A DNA stretch of 64,000 nucleotides from Roseburia sp. 831b (GTDB taxonomy: Bacteria; Bacillota; Clostridia; Lachnospirales; Lachnospiraceae): contig NZ_CP135162.1 of the NCBI RefSeq assembly GCF_001940165.2, positions 62,001-126,000 of the forward strand, in the 5' to 3' direction. Position numbers and translations under genes: made by a program. A model generated the notes under the pieces. It saw only the letters and a list, made by a program, of their open reading frames with translations, did not search any database and had not been told where the DNA came from. This document shows positions 26,435 to 36,456 of the stretch, in pieces. Position 1 is the first letter of the stretch; each line of letters opens with the position of its first letter.

Positions 26435-27019
26435 ATGAAAGAATTTTTGAAAAGGGTAAAAGCAGATATGATTGTATCTGCAATACTTTGTATGGCACTT
26501 GGCGTTGTCCTTTTTGTCTGGTCCGAACAGACAATTGACATTATTTGCAAAGCGCTGGCAATTATTTTGGTTGTGATGGGAGTTGTGCGTGCGATTACCT
26601 TTTTGCGTGACCGTGAGAAGAATGTAATTACAGGTGCAGTTGGATTGATTGAGCTTTTGATTGGTATCTGGATTTTTTTAAGACCGGAGAGTATCGTAAG
26701 CCTGATTCCAATAGTGATTGGTGTTATCCTGCTGGTGCATGGATTAGCAGATTTCCGCCTGGCATTTGAGACAAAAGGAAATGGCTATGAGACCTGGTGG
26801 TCGATTTTAATTATGGCATTTATCAGCGTGATTTTTGGTGTGATTTGTATTGTGGATTCCTTCGGCGTTGTTTCACTTGCAATGAAATTCATCGGTGTGG
26901 CACTGGTTTACGATGGAATTTCAGACTTGTGGATTGTGACAAGAGCGACAAAGGCTGCAAAAGAATTTAAGCAGGCAAATGAGACGGTGGATGTCGATTA
27001 CAAAGAAATTGACGAATAA
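26435..27019 (+). CDS. DUF308 (HdeD-like) membrane protein
   Basis: A 194-residue protein with six hydrophobic helices arranged as three similar pairs: VSAILCMALGVVLFVWSEQ, GAVGLIELLIGIWIFLRPE, and SILIMAFISVIFGVICIVD, each followed by an I/V-rich helix. The G-W/F-x-P/E-E pattern is typical of the HdeD/DUF308 family, whose role (acid or stress tolerance in E. coli) is not firmly known. The C-terminus is soluble and acidic. The ATG follows GGGAGAGATAAGG. The gene is monocistronic as far as can be seen. Confidence 0.78.
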   Translation: MKEFLKRVKADMIVSAILCMALGVVLFVWSEQTIDIICKALAIILVVMGVVRAITFLRDREKNVITGAVGLIELLIGIWIFLRPESIVSLIPIVIGVILLVHGLADFRLAFETKGNGYETWWSILIMAFISVIFGVICIVDSFGVVSLAMKFIGVALVYDGISDLWIVTRATKAAKEFKQANETVDVDYKEIDE

Positions 27020-27082
27020 GAAGATGCACACAGAAAGTGACGGCATCCAAAGGGATAGAAGTATACTGTATACAGAAAAGAG

Positions 27083-27322
27083 ATGTTTTCAATGAGACAG
27101 ATGGAATTTAAGATGGAGCGGACAGGATTGCTTGAGGTCGGAGATGTCTTGCCGGTCACAGAGAGCAAGCTGCCAACCTCTTATTATTACACATTGGGAA
27201 AAGCGTACGCGATGTCTGCGAATTATGCCGTAAGCGAACGATTAAAGTCACGTGAAGGAAAAGTTGTGGATGTCAAAGAGACAGAAAAAGGATACTTTGT
27301 CACCGTGGAATTCGACGAGTAG
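27083..27322 (+). CDS. Hypothetical protein, about 79 aa
   Basis: A short soluble frame ending [22 protein letters not shown], which looks like a real beta-rich C-terminus. There are two candidate starts, 27083 and 27092 ([12 protein letters not shown]); the purine-rich GAAAAGAG favours 27092 by spacing. The N-terminal [19 protein letters not shown] has no domain I recognise. It lies 63 bp after the DUF308 gene. The region after it (27327-27373) is an imperfect hairpin GGGAATACAA / TTGTATTATTCCC with no T-run. Confidence 0.5.
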   Translation: MFSMRQMEFKMERTGLLEVGDVLPVTESKLPTSYYYTLGKAYAMSANYAVSERLKSREGKVVDVKETEKGYFVTVEFDE

Positions 27323-27425
27323 TGAGGGAATACAACGTAAAATGTAGTTAGAAACCTTCTTGTATTATTCCCCAAATTAGTATAAAATAAATAGTATTAC
27401 AGAGGGATTTAGAAGGAAGAAAGAA

Positions 27426-28481
27426 ATGAGATACTTGCCGATAAGCAAATTGACATCAGGAATGGCATTAGGTCAGGATATCTATGACGGTTCAGGCAGA
27501 TTATTGCTTGCAAAGCACCTTATTTTAAGCAGAGAGTATATTGCAAACCTGGAATTGTTAGGGTTTCCGGGAATCTATATCGATGATGCTTTTACACAGG
27601 GGATTGAGATTCAACAGGTGTTGAGTCCGCAGGTCAGAAGCCAGGCATTGCATGTGATTCATGAGATTTACATGGCGGATGAGACCTTGTTACAGCCAAT
27701 TGTCAGCAGAGCTGAGATTATGGCGATTGTAGAGCGCGTTGTGGAGAATATTTTAAGCAATGGCGACGTAATGTGTAACATGATGGACATTAAGAATTAT
27801 GATGATTATGTATTTTATCATTCCATCAATGTGATGATGTTATCGGTCATGATTGGAATTCATGACGGGATGTCAGAAGACGAGTTAAACCTGCTTGCAA
27901 CAGCGGCAATGTTGCATGATATAGGACAGAAATTTATTGATGCCGATATTTTAAAGGCAGACCGGCCACTTACGGAAGAGGAACGTGAGACGGTGGCACA
28001 GCATCCAAAGTTAGGGTATGAGTATTTGCATGATAATTACGATCTTTCTTCTTTGGTCTATACAAGTGTGCTGCAACATCACGAATGGTACAACGGTGAA
28101 GGCTACCCGCTCCGCAAATCAGGAGAAGAGATACCGCTTTTTGCCAGAATTATCAGAGTGGCGGACAGCTACGATGCGATGGTTTCCAAGCGTCCATCCA
28201 GAGAACCCATGTTGCCGGGAGACGCGGTGGAATATATGATGGCGAGATGTGGCATGGAATTTGATCCGTATCTTCTGAATCTGTTTTTACAGCAGATTGC
28301 GGTATATCCGGTGGGATGTGAAGTGGAATTGTCCAACGGCGAGAGAGCCGTGGTAATGGAGAATTTCAAATGTTTCACGTTGCGTCCGTTAGTCAAATTA
28401 GAAGAGACAGGGGAGCTGCTTCACTTGCGGGATGACCCGATGGCACGTAGCATAACAATTACCAAATTAATTGTGGATTAG
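27426..28481 (+). CDS. HD-GYP domain protein, candidate c-di-GMP phosphodiesterase
   Basis: A 351-residue protein. The N-terminal about 110 residues form a small domain (LPISKLTSGMALGQDIYDGSGRLLLAK). The HD-GYP domain follows with YHSINVMMLSVMIG, HD in AMLHDIGQKF (about residue 165), HPKLGYEYL, HHEWYNGEGYP (GYP motif) and RIIRVADSYDAMVSKRP. These residues bind two or three metals and hydrolyse cyclic di-GMP to GMP. No sensory or receiver domain is present, so input may be protein contacts. A TetR-regulated export operon begins 32 bp downstream. Confidence 0.88.
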   Translation: MRYLPISKLTSGMALGQDIYDGSGRLLLAKHLILSREYIANLELLGFPGIYIDDAFTQGIEIQQVLSPQVRSQALHVIHEIYMADETLLQPIVSRAEIMAIVERVVENILSNGDVMCNMMDIKNYDDYVFYHSINVMMLSVMIGIHDGMSEDELNLLATAAMLHDIGQKFIDADILKADRPLTEEERETVAQHPKLGYEYLHDNYDLSSLVYTSVLQHHEWYNGEGYPLRKSGEEIPLFARIIRVADSYDAMVSKRPSREPMLPGDAVEYMMARCGMEFDPYLLNLFLQQIAVYPVGCEVELSNGERAVVMENFKCFTLRPLVKLEETGELLHLRDDPMARSITITKLIVD

Positions 28482-28513
28482 TCGTAGAAAAGGTCTGAAA
28501 TGAAGAGGTAATG

Positions 28514-29089
28514 ATGACGGGACAGGGAAAGAGTGCAATTGATACTTTATTAGCAGAAAGTTTTAAGGAACTGACATTAAAACAGCCAATCGAGAAGATT
28601 ACAATCAAAGAGATAACAGACAAGGCTGGCGTGATTCGACCGACTTTTTACAACCATTTTCAGGATAAATATGAGTTGTTAGAGTGGATTATCACCAAAG
28701 AGCTGTTAGAGCCGATAGAGCCATTGGTTCAAAATGGTATGGTTTCGGAGGCACTGGTTGTTTTGTTTTCAAACATAGAGAAGGAAAAAGAATTTTATTC
28801 GAAGGCAGTAAAGCTGGAGGGACAGAATTCTTTTGGAAGTATTGCACAGCAGAGCGTAGAGCGGATTTTGCGAAAAGTATTTGAAGAGGGCGCAGCAGGA
28901 AAGAAGCAGAAGTATATCTGGCTGACACCTGAGCGTATTGCAGAATATTATGCGCAGTCCATGTGCTATGTGGTGATTAGCTGGATTAAGACAGGCATGA
29001 CAATTTCTGCCAAAGAATTAGCGGAAGTATACAACTACATAATTAAACGTTCCATGGACGATATTTTAGAAGAAATGAAGAAAAGTTAA
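28514..29089 (+). CDS. TetR/AcrR family regulator (DhaS-like C-terminus)
   Basis: The ATG at 28514 is five bases from AAGAGG; an ATG three bases earlier is too close. The helix-turn-helix is KITIKEITDKAGVIRPTFYNHFQDKYELLEWI (residues about 30-60), with the C-terminal region LTPERIAEYYAQSMCYVVISWIKTGM resembling TetR_C_33/DhaS-type domains. It precedes an MMPL transporter and a YhgE-like protein, as in a known Firmicute arrangement, so it probably represses those genes. A terminator lies between it and the transporter. No operator dyad was identified. Confidence 0.83.
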   Translation: MTGQGKSAIDTLLAESFKELTLKQPIEKITIKEITDKAGVIRPTFYNHFQDKYELLEWIITKELLEPIEPLVQNGMVSEALVVLFSNIEKEKEFYSKAVKLEGQNSFGSIAQQSVERILRKVFEEGAAGKKQKYIWLTPERIAEYYAQSMCYVVISWIKTGMTISAKELAEVYNYIIKRSMDDILEEMKKS

Positions 29090-29144
29090 GTCATTATTTA
29101 TACAAAAAAGGGCTTTTGTATATTGGAATGATACAGAAAGAAAA

Positions 29145-29179
29145 GATTGAATATTCAAATATTCAGTCTTTTTTTTTAT
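29145..29179 (+). terminator. Intrinsic terminator
   Basis: GATTGAATATT / AATATTCAGTC stem (one G-T pair) with a 2-base loop region and nine Ts. It separates the TetR gene from the MMPL transporter, which must have its own promoter downstream. Confidence 0.85.
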
Positions 29180-29261
29180 TCTATAGTTAGAAACCTAAAT
29201 TGAAAACGGGGGAGTCTACCTTTTCAAGGTTAAGGAAAAAACAGAAAGAGATGGTGAGAAA

Positions 29262-31373
29262 ATGATCAAATTTGGAAAAGGAGTTGTAAAGTTCCGTGTG
29301 CCAATTTTAATTATTAGCTTCCTGCTATTAATTCCGGCAGCGCTCGGCTACTTTAAAACGAGAGTAAACTATGATATCTTGACGTACTTACCAAAAGATA
29401 TCGAGACGATGAAGGGTCAGGATATCTTGCTTGACCAGTTTGGAAGCGGTTCTTTTTCATTTCTGGTAGTAGAAGGAATGCAGGAAAAGGATATTTCGGC
29501 AATGCGGGAGGATATTGCCGATGTTGATCATGTGAAGGATTGTATCTGGTATGATTCCCTGTCAGATATCAGCATCCCGATGGATATGCTTCCGGATGAA
29601 GTTTATGATTTCTTCAACAATGATGAGGCAGACAGTACGTTGATGGTTGTGTTGTATGATTCTTCGATGTCATCCGATGAGACCATGAACGCAGTTCAGG
29701 AGATTCGAAAAGTGGTAGACGGAAAAGCATTTGTCAGCGGTATGTCAGCAGTTGTTACCGATACAAAGCTTTTGTCCGATAAAGAGGTTCCAATCTATGT
29801 ATTGATTGCGGTTGTTTTGGCAGTGATTGTGTTGTCACTGACGATGGATTCCGCAGTAATTCCGGTATTTTTCCTATTAAGTATTGGAATGGCAATTGTA
29901 TACAACCTTGGTTCTAATGTGTTCAAAGGAGAGATTTCCTATGTTACCCAGGCACTTGCAGCGGTATTACAGCTTGGTGTTACGATGGACTACTCCATTT
30001 TCCTGTGGCACAGCTATGAGGAGCAGCAGGAACGTTTTCCAGGGGATAAGGAGCGTGCGATGGCACATGCAATTTCCGGTACAATCACATCTGTTGTAGG
30101 TAGTTCAATTACAACCGTAGCTGGATTCGTTGCACTTTGCTTCATGAGTTTTACGTTAGGTCTTGACCTTGGTATCGTTATGGCAAAAGGTGTTGTACTT
30201 GGCGTTATATGTTGTGTAACAGTACTTCCATCCATGATTCTTATTTTTGATAAGGCAATTGAAAAAACAAGACATAAAGCAATCATGCCAGACCTTGGAA
30301 AAATTGCCGGATGGATTACCAATCATTATGTTGTATTTATTGCACTGTTCCTGTTGATTTTAGGACCTGCCATTTACGGTTATACACACACAGATGTCTA
30401 TTATGACCTTGCAGGAACCTTGCCTAAGACGCTGGATAGCCAGATGGCAAATGAGAAACTGGATGAGCAGTATGACATGGGTGCAACACATATGATTCTT
30501 GCGAACAGCAGCCTTTCTGCAAAGGATGCGAAAGCAATGTTAGACGAGATAAATGATGTGGATGGTGTCAAAATGGCACTTGGTTTTGACTCACTGGTAG
30601 GCCCGGCAATTCCAAAAGAATTCATCCCGGACAATATCAAAGAGATTATGATTAGCGGTGACTACCAGCTTATGATTGTCGGAAGCGAATATGCAGTTGC
30701 TTCGGACGAAGTCAACAACCAGTGTGATGAGATTAAGTCCATTATCAAAAAATATGATCCGACAGCAATGCTGATTGGGGAAGCACCTTGTACAAAAGAT
30801 TTGATTGAGATTACAGACGAAGACTTTGCAAGAGTCAGTGTCGTATCCATCGGTGCAATTTTCATTATCATTGCATTTGTATTTAAATCGATTTCTCTGC
30901 CGATTATTTTGGTATCCGTTATTGAGTTTGCAATTTTTATCAACATGGGTATCCCGTGTTACACAAAGACGACGCTTCCGTTTATCGCATCCATCGTAAT
31001 TGGAACGATTCAGTTAGGCGCAACCGTCGATTATGCAATTCTTATGACGAACCGTTATAAGAGAGCAAGAAGCAGAGGCGCAGAGAAAAAAGAGGCTATT
31101 ACAGCGGCACTGGAAGGATCGATTCAGTCCATTATTGTCAGTGCATTAAGTTTCTTTGCCGCAACATTTGGAGTAGGTATGTATTCCAATATTGATATGA
31201 TTAGTTCCCTTTGCTCTTTGATGGCACGAGGCGCAATCATAAGTATGTTTGTTGTAATCTTCATTTTGCCTTCTATGTTCATGGTATTTGATCGTGTTAT
31301 CAGGGCAACAAGTGTTGGTTTTAAATATAAAGAGGGAACGGCAACAATTCCTGATGCAAAGAGTAATAAATAA
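29262..31373 (+). CDS. MMPL/RND family transporter
   Basis: A 703-residue transporter with twelve predicted membrane helices in two halves, each led by one helix and an extracellular loop. Family features are GVTMDYSIFLWHSYEEQ and its counterpart GATVDYAILMTNRYKRARS, where the Asp in the D-Y pair is the likely proton relay. It is an export pump for lipids, peptides or drugs. Ribosome binding is weak (GAUGGUGAG). The next gene begins 16 bases after the stop and encodes an extracytoplasmic YhgE-like partner. Many such pairs are known, but the cargo is not. Confidence 0.88.
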   Translation: MIKFGKGVVKFRVPILIISFLLLIPAALGYFKTRVNYDILTYLPKDIETMKGQDILLDQFGSGSFSFLVVEGMQEKDISAMREDIADVDHVKDCIWYDSLSDISIPMDMLPDEVYDFFNNDEADSTLMVVLYDSSMSSDETMNAVQEIRKVVDGKAFVSGMSAVVTDTKLLSDKEVPIYVLIAVVLAVIVLSLTMDSAVIPVFFLLSIGMAIVYNLGSNVFKGEISYVTQALAAVLQLGVTMDYSIFLWHSYEEQQERFPGDKERAMAHAISGTITSVVGSSITTVAGFVALCFMSFTLGLDLGIVMAKGVVLGVICCVTVLPSMILIFDKAIEKTRHKAIMPDLGKIAGWITNHYVVFIALFLLILGPAIYGYTHTDVYYDLAGTLPKTLDSQMANEKLDEQYDMGATHMILANSSLSAKDAKAMLDEINDVDGVKMALGFDSLVGPAIPKEFIPDNIKEIMISGDYQLMIVGSEYAVASDEVNNQCDEIKSIIKKYDPTAMLIGEAPCTKDLIEITDEDFARVSVVSIGAIFIIIAFVFKSISLPIILVSVIEFAIFINMGIPCYTKTTLPFIASIVIGTIQLGATVDYAILMTNRYKRARSRGAEKKEAITAALEGSIQSIIVSALSFFAATFGVGMYSNIDMISSLCSLMARGAIISMFVVIFILPSMFMVFDRVIRATSVGFKYKEGTATIPDAKSNK

Positions 31374-31389
31374 GAAGGAGGAATCGAAT

Positions 31390-33633
31390 ATGAAATTACC
31401 AGAATTAAAGAACAGATTTCAAAATAAATATGTGATTCGAATTATTGCAGGTGTTTTGATGGTGGGTATGCTCGGAACATCCTTCCAGGCATATACCGTA
31501 TACGCCGAAAAAAATGATACAGAAGAATCTACGGAAGCAGCATCTGAGACTGAGGCAGACGAAGATACAACAGAAAATGAAGATACCTTGTCAAGCCTTA
31601 TGGGAGATGGCATTTCTGTCAAACAAAAGACCATCGGAAAAGATGAAACCGTCTATGTGATTTCGGATAACACCGGAAAAGCAACCGAGACCATCGTTTC
31701 GGATCACTTGATTAATACAGATAATGCATCAACCTTAAAAGATGCATCTACATTGAAGGATATCGAGAATATAAAAGGTGATGAAACATTTACCCAGTCC
31801 GGCAATGAACTTACCTGGCAGGCGGAGGGCAATGATATCTACTATCAGGGAACATCCACAGAGGAGACACCAATCACACAGCACATTACCTATTATCTGG
31901 ATGGAAAAGAGATTGCACCAGATGATCTTGCAGGAAAATCCGGTAAAGTGACCATCCGTTTTGACTATACCAACAATGCAAAAGTAGGCGATGTCTATGT
32001 TCCATTTGCAGCAATCAGCGGCATGATTTTGGACGACAGCTTCTCCGATATTGAGGTTACAAACGGAAAAGTGATTTCCGATGGCAATAACAATGTGGTT
32101 TTGGGTTATGCACTTCCTGGATTAAAGGAAAGCTTACAGCTTGACGACGAAGATTTGGATGAGGATGTCAATATCCCGGATTATTTTGAAGTAACTGCAA
32201 ATGTAGAGAATTTTAAGCTTGATATGACGATGACAATGGCAGTCAACGCAGCAAACTATGTCAGCACAGACGGTGGATTAGACCTTTCTACATTAGATGA
32301 CTTGTTAGATACCTTAACAGATGCAACATCCCAGTTAGAGGATGGTTCTGCACAGCTTGCAGACGGTCTGGATACGTTACAGTCTAAGATGGGCGAATTT
32401 GAATCCGGCGTTTCAAAATTGCAGAGTGGAATCAAGAGCTATACCGATGGTGCTAACACCCTAGCGGGCGGTATTGGAACCTTAAAGGATAAGAGTGGTG
32501 CACTTGCAGATGGCGTTAACACCTTAAACTCCAGTGCACAGGCTTTGAATTCTGGAATCTCTCTGCTCAATAACACGGTAGGAAAAGAGTTTACAGACGA
32601 AGAAAAGAGTGCCATTGCATCACAGGCAAGCGCAACGGTCGCAGCACAGGAACAGACGATTAAGGATACGGTGGATGCAGGTGTCGATGCCCAGGCATCC
32701 ACGATTCAGAGTACAGTTGCGGCAGGCGTAGGACAGACCTTTGATGCCGGACTCTATGCACAGGTTAAGAGTGGTGCAACAAGTGCTTTAAACAGTAAGA
32801 CAGATTTGATCAATGTCCTGAAAGCAGGTATTACGCCACAGGTACAGGCAGGATTTGTTTCCCAGGTAAATGCAGCGATGGGTACCAGCTTCCAGACTTA
32901 TGCTGAGACACAGGCAGCATATGATGGCGTCTATGGTGCCGGTGCAGCAGATGCAAAAGTTGCGGAAAGTGTCAATGCCCAGGTTGCAGCAGTCGTAGAC
33001 CAGCTCGCAGCAAGCGTGGCAGACACGACAAAGGATGTATCGTCCAAGGTTGCAGCAAGCGCAGCAGTAAGCGCATCTAAGACAGTAGCTGAGAATGCAG
33101 CCTTATCAGCAGCACAGCAAGTAGCGGGTCAGGCAGCTGTATCAGCAGCAGAATCTACGAAGAAGACAGTTGCATCTTCCATTACAGCAACACAGGCCAA
33201 CGGTTACAGCCTTGTAAGTGGAATGAACGCACTTGCAGCAGGAACACAGACTTTGGCAGATCAGGTACCGGCACTGACAAGTGGTATCAATCAGTTAAAC
33301 GATGGAGCATCCCAGTTGACCGCCAACAATGACACACTTGTAAGTGGAATGAATACATTAGCAGCCGGCACAACAGCACTCGGTGATGGTGTTGACCAGC
33401 TGACGGAAGGTTCCCACACACTTGCAGATGGAATCGTTCAGTTCAACGAGGAAGGAATCCAGAAGATTGTCAATGCATACAACGGTGATATCAAAGATTT
33501 GGTTGACCGTATCCAGAGTGTAATTGATGCTGGTGAGGATTACCAGAGTTACACAGACATTGCAGATGGCGTAAACGGAAGCGTGAAGTTCATCTACAAG
33601 ACAGCAGCAATCAAGACTGCAGAGGAAAAGTAA
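31390..33633 (+). CDS. YhgE/Pip-like extracytoplasmic protein with ADG/LxxG repeats
   Basis: The ATG at 31390 follows AAGGAGG. Upstream frame from 31288 overlaps the previous gene and is discarded. The 747-residue product has a signal sequence (residues 13-35, IIAGVLMVGMLGTSFQAYTVYA), an acidic linker, an Ig-like N-terminal region, and a long alpha-helical section rich in the pattern [LA]xxGxxxLxxG: QLEDGSAQLADGLDTL, GANTLAGGIGTL and so on. The middle is alanine-rich coiled-coil (AASAAVSASKTVAENAALSA). There is no C-terminal YhgE membrane domain. It likely extends from the membrane, working with the MMPL pump like other tape-like adaptor proteins. Confidence 0.78.
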   Translation: MKLPELKNRFQNKYVIRIIAGVLMVGMLGTSFQAYTVYAEKNDTEESTEAASETEADEDTTENEDTLSSLMGDGISVKQKTIGKDETVYVISDNTGKATETIVSDHLINTDNASTLKDASTLKDIENIKGDETFTQSGNELTWQAEGNDIYYQGTSTEETPITQHITYYLDGKEIAPDDLAGKSGKVTIRFDYTNNAKVGDVYVPFAAISGMILDDSFSDIEVTNGKVISDGNNNVVLGYALPGLKESLQLDDEDLDEDVNIPDYFEVTANVENFKLDMTMTMAVNAANYVSTDGGLDLSTLDDLLDTLTDATSQLEDGSAQLADGLDTLQSKMGEFESGVSKLQSGIKSYTDGANTLAGGIGTLKDKSGALADGVNTLNSSAQALNSGISLLNNTVGKEFTDEEKSAIASQASATVAAQEQTIKDTVDAGVDAQASTIQSTVAAGVGQTFDAGLYAQVKSGATSALNSKTDLINVLKAGITPQVQAGFVSQVNAAMGTSFQTYAETQAAYDGVYGAGAADAKVAESVNAQVAAVVDQLAASVADTTKDVSSKVAASAAVSASKTVAENAALSAAQQVAGQAAVSAAESTKKTVASSITATQANGYSLVSGMNALAAGTQTLADQVPALTSGINQLNDGASQLTANNDTLVSGMNTLAAGTTALGDGVDQLTEGSHTLADGIVQFNEEGIQKIVNAYNGDIKDLVDRIQSVIDAGEDYQSYTDIADGVNGSVKFIYKTAAIKTAEEK

Positions 33634-33720
33634 AGACTACACACAACTAAAAATGTAGTTTAATAGTTTAAGAGGGAAAAAGAATCGGTCAGGCGGTTTG
33701 AGGGAACTGCCCGGCGCAGG

Positions 33721-33775
33721 AACTCTTCCGGAAATCAGTTTTCTGGAAGAGTTTCCATAAAAGTTTTTCATGGAA
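33721..33775 (+). repeat. Two consecutive hairpins after the export operon
   Basis: AACTCTTCC (33721-33729) pairs with GGAAGAGTT (33744-33752), and TTCCAT (33752-33757) pairs with ATGGAA (33770-33775). No T-run of normal strength follows, so these may stabilise the mRNA end rather than terminate. Confidence 0.5.
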
Positions 33776-33842
33776 GTTTTTCTGGAAATTTTTGAGGGAA
33801 AGAGTATAATAGGATAGAATATCATCGCAAGGGAGGATGAAG

Positions 33843-34418
33843 ATGAACTGGATAGAAAGTTTGCTAATCATAGCAGGAATTTCATTAGACATATTTGCAG
33901 CGATGGAATGCCAGGGCTCATTGGTAGCGAAAATAGATAAAAAACATTTGAGTCTGATTTGTGCATTGATTGCACTCTGGCAGATGGTTGCTTTGTTTGT
34001 AGGAAATTCACTTGCTACGCTCCTTTGCCGGGATGAGATAACGCAGAAAGAGAGTTTAATTGGTGAAATCCTTGCAATCGTTATTTTCTTTGGATTAGGA
34101 ATCCGGTTGTTAATAAAGGCACTTCGGAATGAACGGGTGATTGAACACCGCGAAGAAAACTTAGGATTCAAGCGTTTTACCTTGATGGCAGCAATGACAA
34201 GTATTTACACAGTCCTTGCAGGAATTGCGTTTGGTCTGTTAGGGACCAATGTAACGATTATTTTAGTATTAATTGTCTGTTTTACGATAGCATTTGTAAT
34301 TATGGGAATGTATACAGGCTACCACTTGGGATTCGAACATAAAACAAAAGCTTATGTTGGCGGCGCAATTTTATTATGGATTGCAGGAATTGATGTCATT
34401 GTCCGACATCTGCATTAA
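33843..34418 (+). CDS. MntP-like membrane protein, candidate Mn2+ efflux pump
   Basis: The ATG at 33843 is six bases after GGGAGG; the ATG at 33837 is too close. The 191-residue protein has six hydrophobic helices and two symmetric halves. The first half has the family motif SLDIFAAMECQGSLVAKI and the second GAILLWIAGIDV. MntP proteins export manganese across the plasma membrane. The sequence resembles a lineage-specific branch, so ion specificity is uncertain. A promoter may be GAGTATAATAGG near 33802. A strong terminator follows at 34439. Confidence 0.75.
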   Translation: MNWIESLLIIAGISLDIFAAMECQGSLVAKIDKKHLSLICALIALWQMVALFVGNSLATLLCRDEITQKESLIGEILAIVIFFGLGIRLLIKALRNERVIEHREENLGFKRFTLMAAMTSIYTVLAGIAFGLLGTNVTIILVLIVCFTIAFVIMGMYTGYHLGFEHKTKAYVGGAILLWIAGIDVIVRHLH

Positions 34419-34438
34419 GGAATCATCGTGACAAAAGA

Positions 34439-34496
34439 AAAAGACTTCTACAACGTAGTTGAGGGACTGGGTTGTGGAAGTCTTTTAGTTTTTTCC
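34439..34496 (+). terminator. Intrinsic terminator
   Basis: A 16-bp stem AAAAGACTTCTACAAC / GTTGTGGAAGTCTTTT with one G-T pair, followed by AGTTTTTTC. Confidence 0.9.
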
Positions 34497-34561
34497 TGCA
34501 AGAGATTGTAATCTGTGTTATAATGAGGCGATGAAAATAGAAAAGTAAAAGAGGAAGCAGT

Positions 34562-36373
34562 GTGAACATATATTTAACAGCAATCAATGCAAAATACATT
34601 CATTCCAATCTGGCTGTGTACAGCCTGAAAGCCTATGCGAAGGAGTTTCAGGATAAGATTCAGATTGGTGAATTTACGATTAATAACAGAGCGGATGCGA
34701 TTTTAGAGGAAATCTACAAGGCAAAACCGGATGTACTTTGTTTTTCCTGCTACATCTGGAATATTGCATATGTGGAGGAGATTATAACGGAATTTCATAA
34801 ACTGCGGCCGGAGGTTCCAATCTGGGTTGGCGGGCCGGAAGTGTCTTATGAGGTGGAGGCATTTTTAAAAGAGCATCCACAGGTGACCGGAATTATGATT
34901 GGTGAAGGAGAAAAGACATTCCGAGAGGTGTGCGAATATTATGTAAACCAAGAGAACGCACAAACGCAGGATGAAAAAGAAAAAGAGGGCAGCATAAAAC
35001 ATTCAGAGAGGCTTTTTGATATCAGGGGGATTGCAATCCGCGAAGAACAAACAGGCGAGGTGATTCTGACCGGGCCGCAGGAAATCTTAGATATGAATAC
35101 GATTCCATTCTGCTATGGGGATATTGAAAAAAGCAGCGAAGAGGACCAGATGGCATACTTTAAGAATCGCATTATCTACTACGAATCCAGCCGTGGATGC
35201 CCGTTTTCTTGTAGTTATTGTCTGTCTTCCGTGGAGAAAAAGCTTCGTTTCCGTGATGCGGAACTTGTAAAAAAGGAACTTGGCTTTTTCATTGAGAAGA
35301 AGGTTCCACAGGTCAAATTTGTGGATCGAACCTTTAACTGCGACCATAAACATGCGATGGAAATCTGGAAGTTCCTCAAGGAACATGACAATGGAGTCAC
35401 CAATTTCCATTTTGAAATATCGGCAGATCTTCTGACAGAGGAGGAACTGGAGTTTATCGGAACGATGCGCCCGGGGCTGATTCAGCTTGAGATTGGGGTG
35501 CAGTCGACCAATGAGGCAACCATCACAGAGATTCACCGTACCATGAAGTTAGACCGGTTAAAAGAGACGGTAAGAAAGATTCAGAAGAATGCAAATATCC
35601 ATGAGCATCTTGATTTGATAGCGGGATTGCCTTACGAAGATTACGAGACGTTCCGAAAGTCGTTTAATGAGATTTATGCATTAAAACCAAATCAGCTTCA
35701 GCTTGGCTTTTTGAAGGTGCTTAAGGGTTCTTACATGTATGAGCATGCAAAGGAATACGAAATCGTTTACCATGCAAAGCCACCTTATGAGGTGATGAAG
35801 ACCAGATGGCTTCCGTTTGAGGATGTACTTCGCATCAAACGGGTAGAGGAAATGCTAGAAGTTTACTACAACAGTGGGCAGTTTGAAATTACGATGAAGG
35901 TGTTGGAACCATTTTTCCAGGATGCCTTTTCCATGTTCCAGCTGCTTGGAGACTTCTACGAAAAGAATGGCTACTTTGCGATGAGCCACTCCAGAATCAG
36001 ACGTTGTGAGATTCTGCTGGAATTCATGCAGGAGTATTTACGTGAGATGCACGGAAAGGTTGACATAACAACTGAAAGAGGAGATGCGTTGGAGCTACAT
36101 CAGGAGGCACTGCTGTTTGATTTGTATTATCGCGAAAATTGCAAGAGCAGACCAAAATGGGCGGCAGACGCTACATCCTTTAAAGAGATGACGAGAACCT
36201 ACTGCAAACGTGGAATGCTTTCCCATGTCGAACCGTTCCATTATCTTTTCCCGGATAAGAAGGTACGCACGCTGAAAGAACTCCCGGCGCGGCAAAAGGA
36301 GCCTGTTTTTGTATTGTTTGATTATGAAAAAAGAGATCCGCTCGACCACCAGGCAGCGGTAAGTCTTGTGTGA
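34562..36373 (+). CDS. B12-binding radical SAM protein with DUF4080 tail
   Basis: The GTG start follows AGAGGA. The 603-residue protein has an N-terminal cobalamin-binding-like domain (residues 1-130: NIYLTAINAKYIHSNLAVYSL, VLCFSCYIWN, IWVGGPEVS, IGEGEKTF), a radical SAM core with the CX3CX2C cluster in SSRGCPFSCSYCLSS (about residue 210), and a C-terminal DUF4080 region. The DHxxG motif for cobalamin is not visible, so B12 binding is uncertain. Such proteins perform unknown, often methylation-type, chemistry. The gene is alone, ending 84 bp before the exonuclease start. Confidence 0.85.
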   Translation: MNIYLTAINAKYIHSNLAVYSLKAYAKEFQDKIQIGEFTINNRADAILEEIYKAKPDVLCFSCYIWNIAYVEEIITEFHKLRPEVPIWVGGPEVSYEVEAFLKEHPQVTGIMIGEGEKTFREVCEYYVNQENAQTQDEKEKEGSIKHSERLFDIRGIAIREEQTGEVILTGPQEILDMNTIPFCYGDIEKSSEEDQMAYFKNRIIYYESSRGCPFSCSYCLSSVEKKLRFRDAELVKKELGFFIEKKVPQVKFVDRTFNCDHKHAMEIWKFLKEHDNGVTNFHFEISADLLTEEELEFIGTMRPGLIQLEIGVQSTNEATITEIHRTMKLDRLKETVRKIQKNANIHEHLDLIAGLPYEDYETFRKSFNEIYALKPNQLQLGFLKVLKGSYMYEHAKEYEIVYHAKPPYEVMKTRWLPFEDVLRIKRVEEMLEVYYNSGQFEITMKVLEPFFQDAFSMFQLLGDFYEKNGYFAMSHSRIRRCEILLEFMQEYLREMHGKVDITTERGDALELHQEALLFDLYYRENCKSRPKWAADATSFKEMTRTYCKRGMLSHVEPFHYLFPDKKVRTLKELPARQKEPVFVLFDYEKRDPLDHQAAVSLV

Positions 36374-36456
36374 AAAAATTCACAAATAACATTACAAAAA
36401 AGATTCATAAAATAATTTATGGGACAGTGGCTTTTTCAATTAAAACGAGGAATGAA

